From the NCBI GenBank assembly GCA_002428885.1, contig DIYE01000380.1, positions 2,582-16,769 of the forward strand: a stretch of 14,188 nt of DNA, read 5' to 3'. The DNA comes from Alphaproteobacteria bacterium UBA6062. Its GTDB lineage: Bacteria; Pseudomonadota; Alphaproteobacteria; Sneathiellales; Sneathiellaceae. The position numbers and the translations under genes were made by a program. The notes below the pieces were generated by a model that worked only from the letters and a program-made list of their open reading frames with translations, had not been told where the DNA came from and ran no database searches. Shown here in pieces: positions 14,031-14,188 of the stretch (its first letter is position 1; every line of letters begins with the position of its first letter).

Positions 14031-14188
14031 ATGAGCTACGGACTAGGCCTTTCCGAAAAAAAGCGGGCGCGCGAGCGCCGCAACAAATTCCTGAAGACAG
14101 TATTGTATCTGGGACTGCTCAGTGCGGCTGGTGCTTACGGATATTTTGAAGGTCAGTCCGAAGCGGAACGGCAGGTTGCTCTCGTCAA
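14031..14188 (+). CDS. Unrecognised single-TM protein (N-terminal part, runs off the window)
   Basis: 52 residues are visible, starting MSYGLGLSEKKRARERRNKF. A strongly basic segment (about 10-22) precedes one hydrophobic stretch, TVLYLGLLSAAGAYGYF (about 23-39), and then a polar, Glu/Gln-rich region begins. By the positive-inside rule the N-terminus would be cytoplasmic and the rest periplasmic, probably a coiled-coil-type or envelope protein. I do not recognise the family. The reading frame is open to the window end and no stronger start is visible. The upstream 119 bp after the HNH gene shows no clear gene, promoter or terminator. Confidence 0.6.
   Translation, partial: MSYGLGLSEKKRARERRNKFLKTVLYLGLLSAAGAYGYFEGQSEAERQVALV

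Noticed and set aside
1..14188. Search by eye for mobile elements, CRISPR repeats, tRNA/rRNA genes, toxin-antitoxin or phage-defence genes
   Set aside because: None seen. The HNH protein has the layout of a common chromosomal family and has no methylase, specificity or defence partner here.

Overview
The window looks like chromosomal DNA of an alphaproteobacterium, inferred from gene content rather than from any database match. The signs are an ethylmalonyl-CoA (EMC) pathway cluster, the order HIG1-like protein / cobalamin adenosyltransferase / etfB, a stand-alone GluQRS, and an S41 lipoprotein protease overlapping an AlkA-type glycosylase. G+C is moderate and looks even along the window. I see no integrase, transposase, phage gene, tRNA, rRNA or CRISPR array. 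All recognised genes are intact except the two cut by the window edges.

Left part (1-1181, minus strand): a small HIG1-type membrane protein, an ATP:cob(I)alamin adenosyltransferase 6 bp after it, and then, behind its own likely promoter, the start of etfB (electron-transfer flavoprotein beta). Divergent from these (1252-3527, plus strand) is a tight three-gene unit: a FOXRED1-like FAD oxidoreductase, a 4-oxalocrotonate tautomerase homologue and a YihY/BrkB membrane protein. Next come a cold-shock protein with a long structured leader and a strong downstream hairpin, a 52-residue charged protein of unknown function, and a DUF925/NTP_transf_6 nucleotidyltransferase-like protein.

The centre (4935-10262) is the metabolic core. 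Crotonyl-CoA carboxylase/reductase (ccr) and methylsuccinyl-CoA dehydrogenase (mcd) lie on the minus strand. Ethylmalonyl-CoA mutase (ecm) is divergent on the plus strand. These are three signature enzymes of the EMC pathway, which assimilates acetyl-CoA without isocitrate lyase. The adenosyltransferase makes the AdoCbl needed by Ecm, and ETF accepts electrons from Mcd, so the left-hand genes support the central cluster. The 253-bp ccr/ecm divergent region carries a perfect dyad, and an intrinsic terminator embraces the ccr stop codon ahead of mcd.

The right part holds gluQRS (minus strand, convergent with ecm across a strong terminator), a CtpA-like S41 lipoprotein protease, an AlkA-type DNA glycosylase, an HNH endonuclease behind a palindrome-rich spacer, and the start of an unrecognised single-TM protein. 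I found no clearly new system. The items most worth following up are regulatory elements around the EMC genes and the tautomerase with substituted active-site positions.
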